This document shows positions 6,464 to 7,010 of a stretch of 7,010 nt of DNA, piece by piece; position 1 is the stretch's first letter, and the number at the start of each line of letters is the position of its first letter. Made by a program: the position numbers and the translations under genes. This DNA comes from an uncultured Enterocloster sp. (GTDB lineage: Bacteria > Bacillota > Clostridia > Lachnospirales > Lachnospiraceae). The DNA lies in the NCBI GenBank assembly GCA_944382045.1, contig CALWMT010000142.1:1-7010 (forward strand), in the 5' to 3' direction. Under the pieces are notes generated by a model. It searched no databases and was not told the DNA's origin. It saw nothing but the letters and a program-made list of their open reading frames with translations.

Positions 6464-7010
6464 TTAGGAGAGAAACTTCTTTTGGATGTATTCCCGGTAC
6501 TCCTCCTTTGTGAAGGGCGGCTTGTAGGCATCGATGGTTTTTCGGGCCTCAGCCGCCCCATTTTTTAGCAGACGGTAGGCCAGGAGCGCCATGAGCTTGG
6601 CGGGCAGGATGTGGGCGGTCTCCGGATTGGTGACGCGGTAGTCCTTGGAGTGCAGGTCGCCGGCGGAGCCTCCGAAGGTGAAGTTGAGCACCGGCATGAC
6701 GGCGAAGAGGTCGCCCACGTCCGTGCTGGCGGTGTTGCATATACCGGCGGGAATGGAAACCGTTTTGATGTCATTTCCCAAAAGAGCCGCAGTCTCGGTG
6801 AGAATGGGCTCGGGCATGCGCTCCGGGCAGGGCATGTAGCCCTGGGAGTCCACGATTTCTGCTTCGCAGCCGATGGCCATGGCAGCTCCCTTAAAGCAGT
6901 TGTCAACCTTTTTGCTGACCTTTTCTATGGCCTCCTGGGTTTTGGCCCGGACCATCATGTCGACCACCACCTCGCTTGGCACAATGTTGATGGCTTCGCC
7001 GCCCTTGCGG
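6464..7010 (-). CDS. AbgB-like M20 family amidohydrolase (5' partial, C-terminal region)
   Basis: This is the C-terminal 181 residues of a third M20 metallo-hydrolase, convergent with the operon; the N-terminus and most metal ligands lie beyond the right edge. The visible start RKGGEAINIVPSEVVVDMMVRA is the lid-domain segment that in this group reads GG-x-A-x-N-x-VP. ASTDVGD (94-100 of the visible part) is the characteristic AbgA/AbgB-type motif, and H120 in GDLHSKDY is the likely last metal ligand. This places it with AbgB-like amidohydrolases such as p-aminobenzoyl-glutamate hydrolase subunit B, rather than with the HipO-like pair next door. An in-frame GTG near 6982 is internal and not a start. 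The stop TAA is at 6464-6466. It could share the transporter's substrate, but it belongs to another transcript, and its promoter is outside the window. Confidence 0.88.
   Translation of the reverse strand, partial: RKGGEAINIVPSEVVVDMMVRAKTQEAIEKVSKKVDNCFKGAAMAIGCEAEIVDSQGYMPCPERMPEPILTETAALLGNDIKTVSIPAGICNTASTDVGDLFAVMPVLNFTFGGSAGDLHSKDYRVTNPETAHILPAKLMALLAYRLLKNGAAEARKTIDAYKPPFTKEEYREYIQKKFLS

Overview
The window looks like chromosomal DNA from an anaerobic Firmicute, most likely a fairly GC-rich member of the Clostridia (Lachnospiraceae-like). The reasons are a HydF gene ([FeFe]-hydrogenase maturation), strong purine-rich Shine-Dalgarno sites, tight same-strand gene packing, and a sigma-A-type promoter and U-tract terminator in the one AT-rich gap. 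The taxon is an inference. I see no insertion sequence, integrase, phage gene, CRISPR array, tRNA or rRNA.

Layout. (1) 2-964: the C-terminal four fifths or so of hydF, running in from the left edge. (2) 988-2211: nagA-type N-acetylglucosamine-6-phosphate deacetylase, 23 nt after hydF and probably on the same transcript. (3) 2212-2428: a 217-bp regulatory gap. It holds a near-consensus promoter, an intrinsic terminator directly after it, a second promoter for the next operon, and a 10-bp perfect inverted repeat that brackets this second promoter. (4) 2429-3979: an AbgT-family membrane transporter. (5) 3980-4064: a short gap dominated by a 14-bp GC-rich hairpin. (6) 4065-5258 and 5255-6427: two tandem paralogous M20 metallo-amidohydrolases that overlap by 4 nt (ATGA). 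(7) 6428-6463: a convergent intergenic gap with an 8-bp hairpin. (8) 6464-7010, minus strand: the C-terminal part of a third M20 hydrolase, of the AbgB-like type, running out of the right edge.

How the genes fit together. The transporter and the two M20 enzymes form a compact import-and-hydrolyse unit, reminiscent of E. coli abgABT, in which AbgT takes up p-aminobenzoyl-glutamate and the M20 proteins AbgA and AbgB cleave it. Here the two cotranscribed hydrolases resemble single-chain HipO/N-acyl-amino-acid amidohydrolases, while the AbgB-like one faces them from the other strand. The substrate could be aminobenzoyl-glutamate, other N-acyl amino acids or small peptides; the sequence alone does not decide. 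The hydF-nagA pair is functionally unrelated to this unit and is separated from it by the terminator. Nothing here is clearly a new type of system; the most interesting parts are the regulatory gap at 2212-2428, the hairpin after the transporter, and the concentration of three M20 enzymes around one AbgT transporter.
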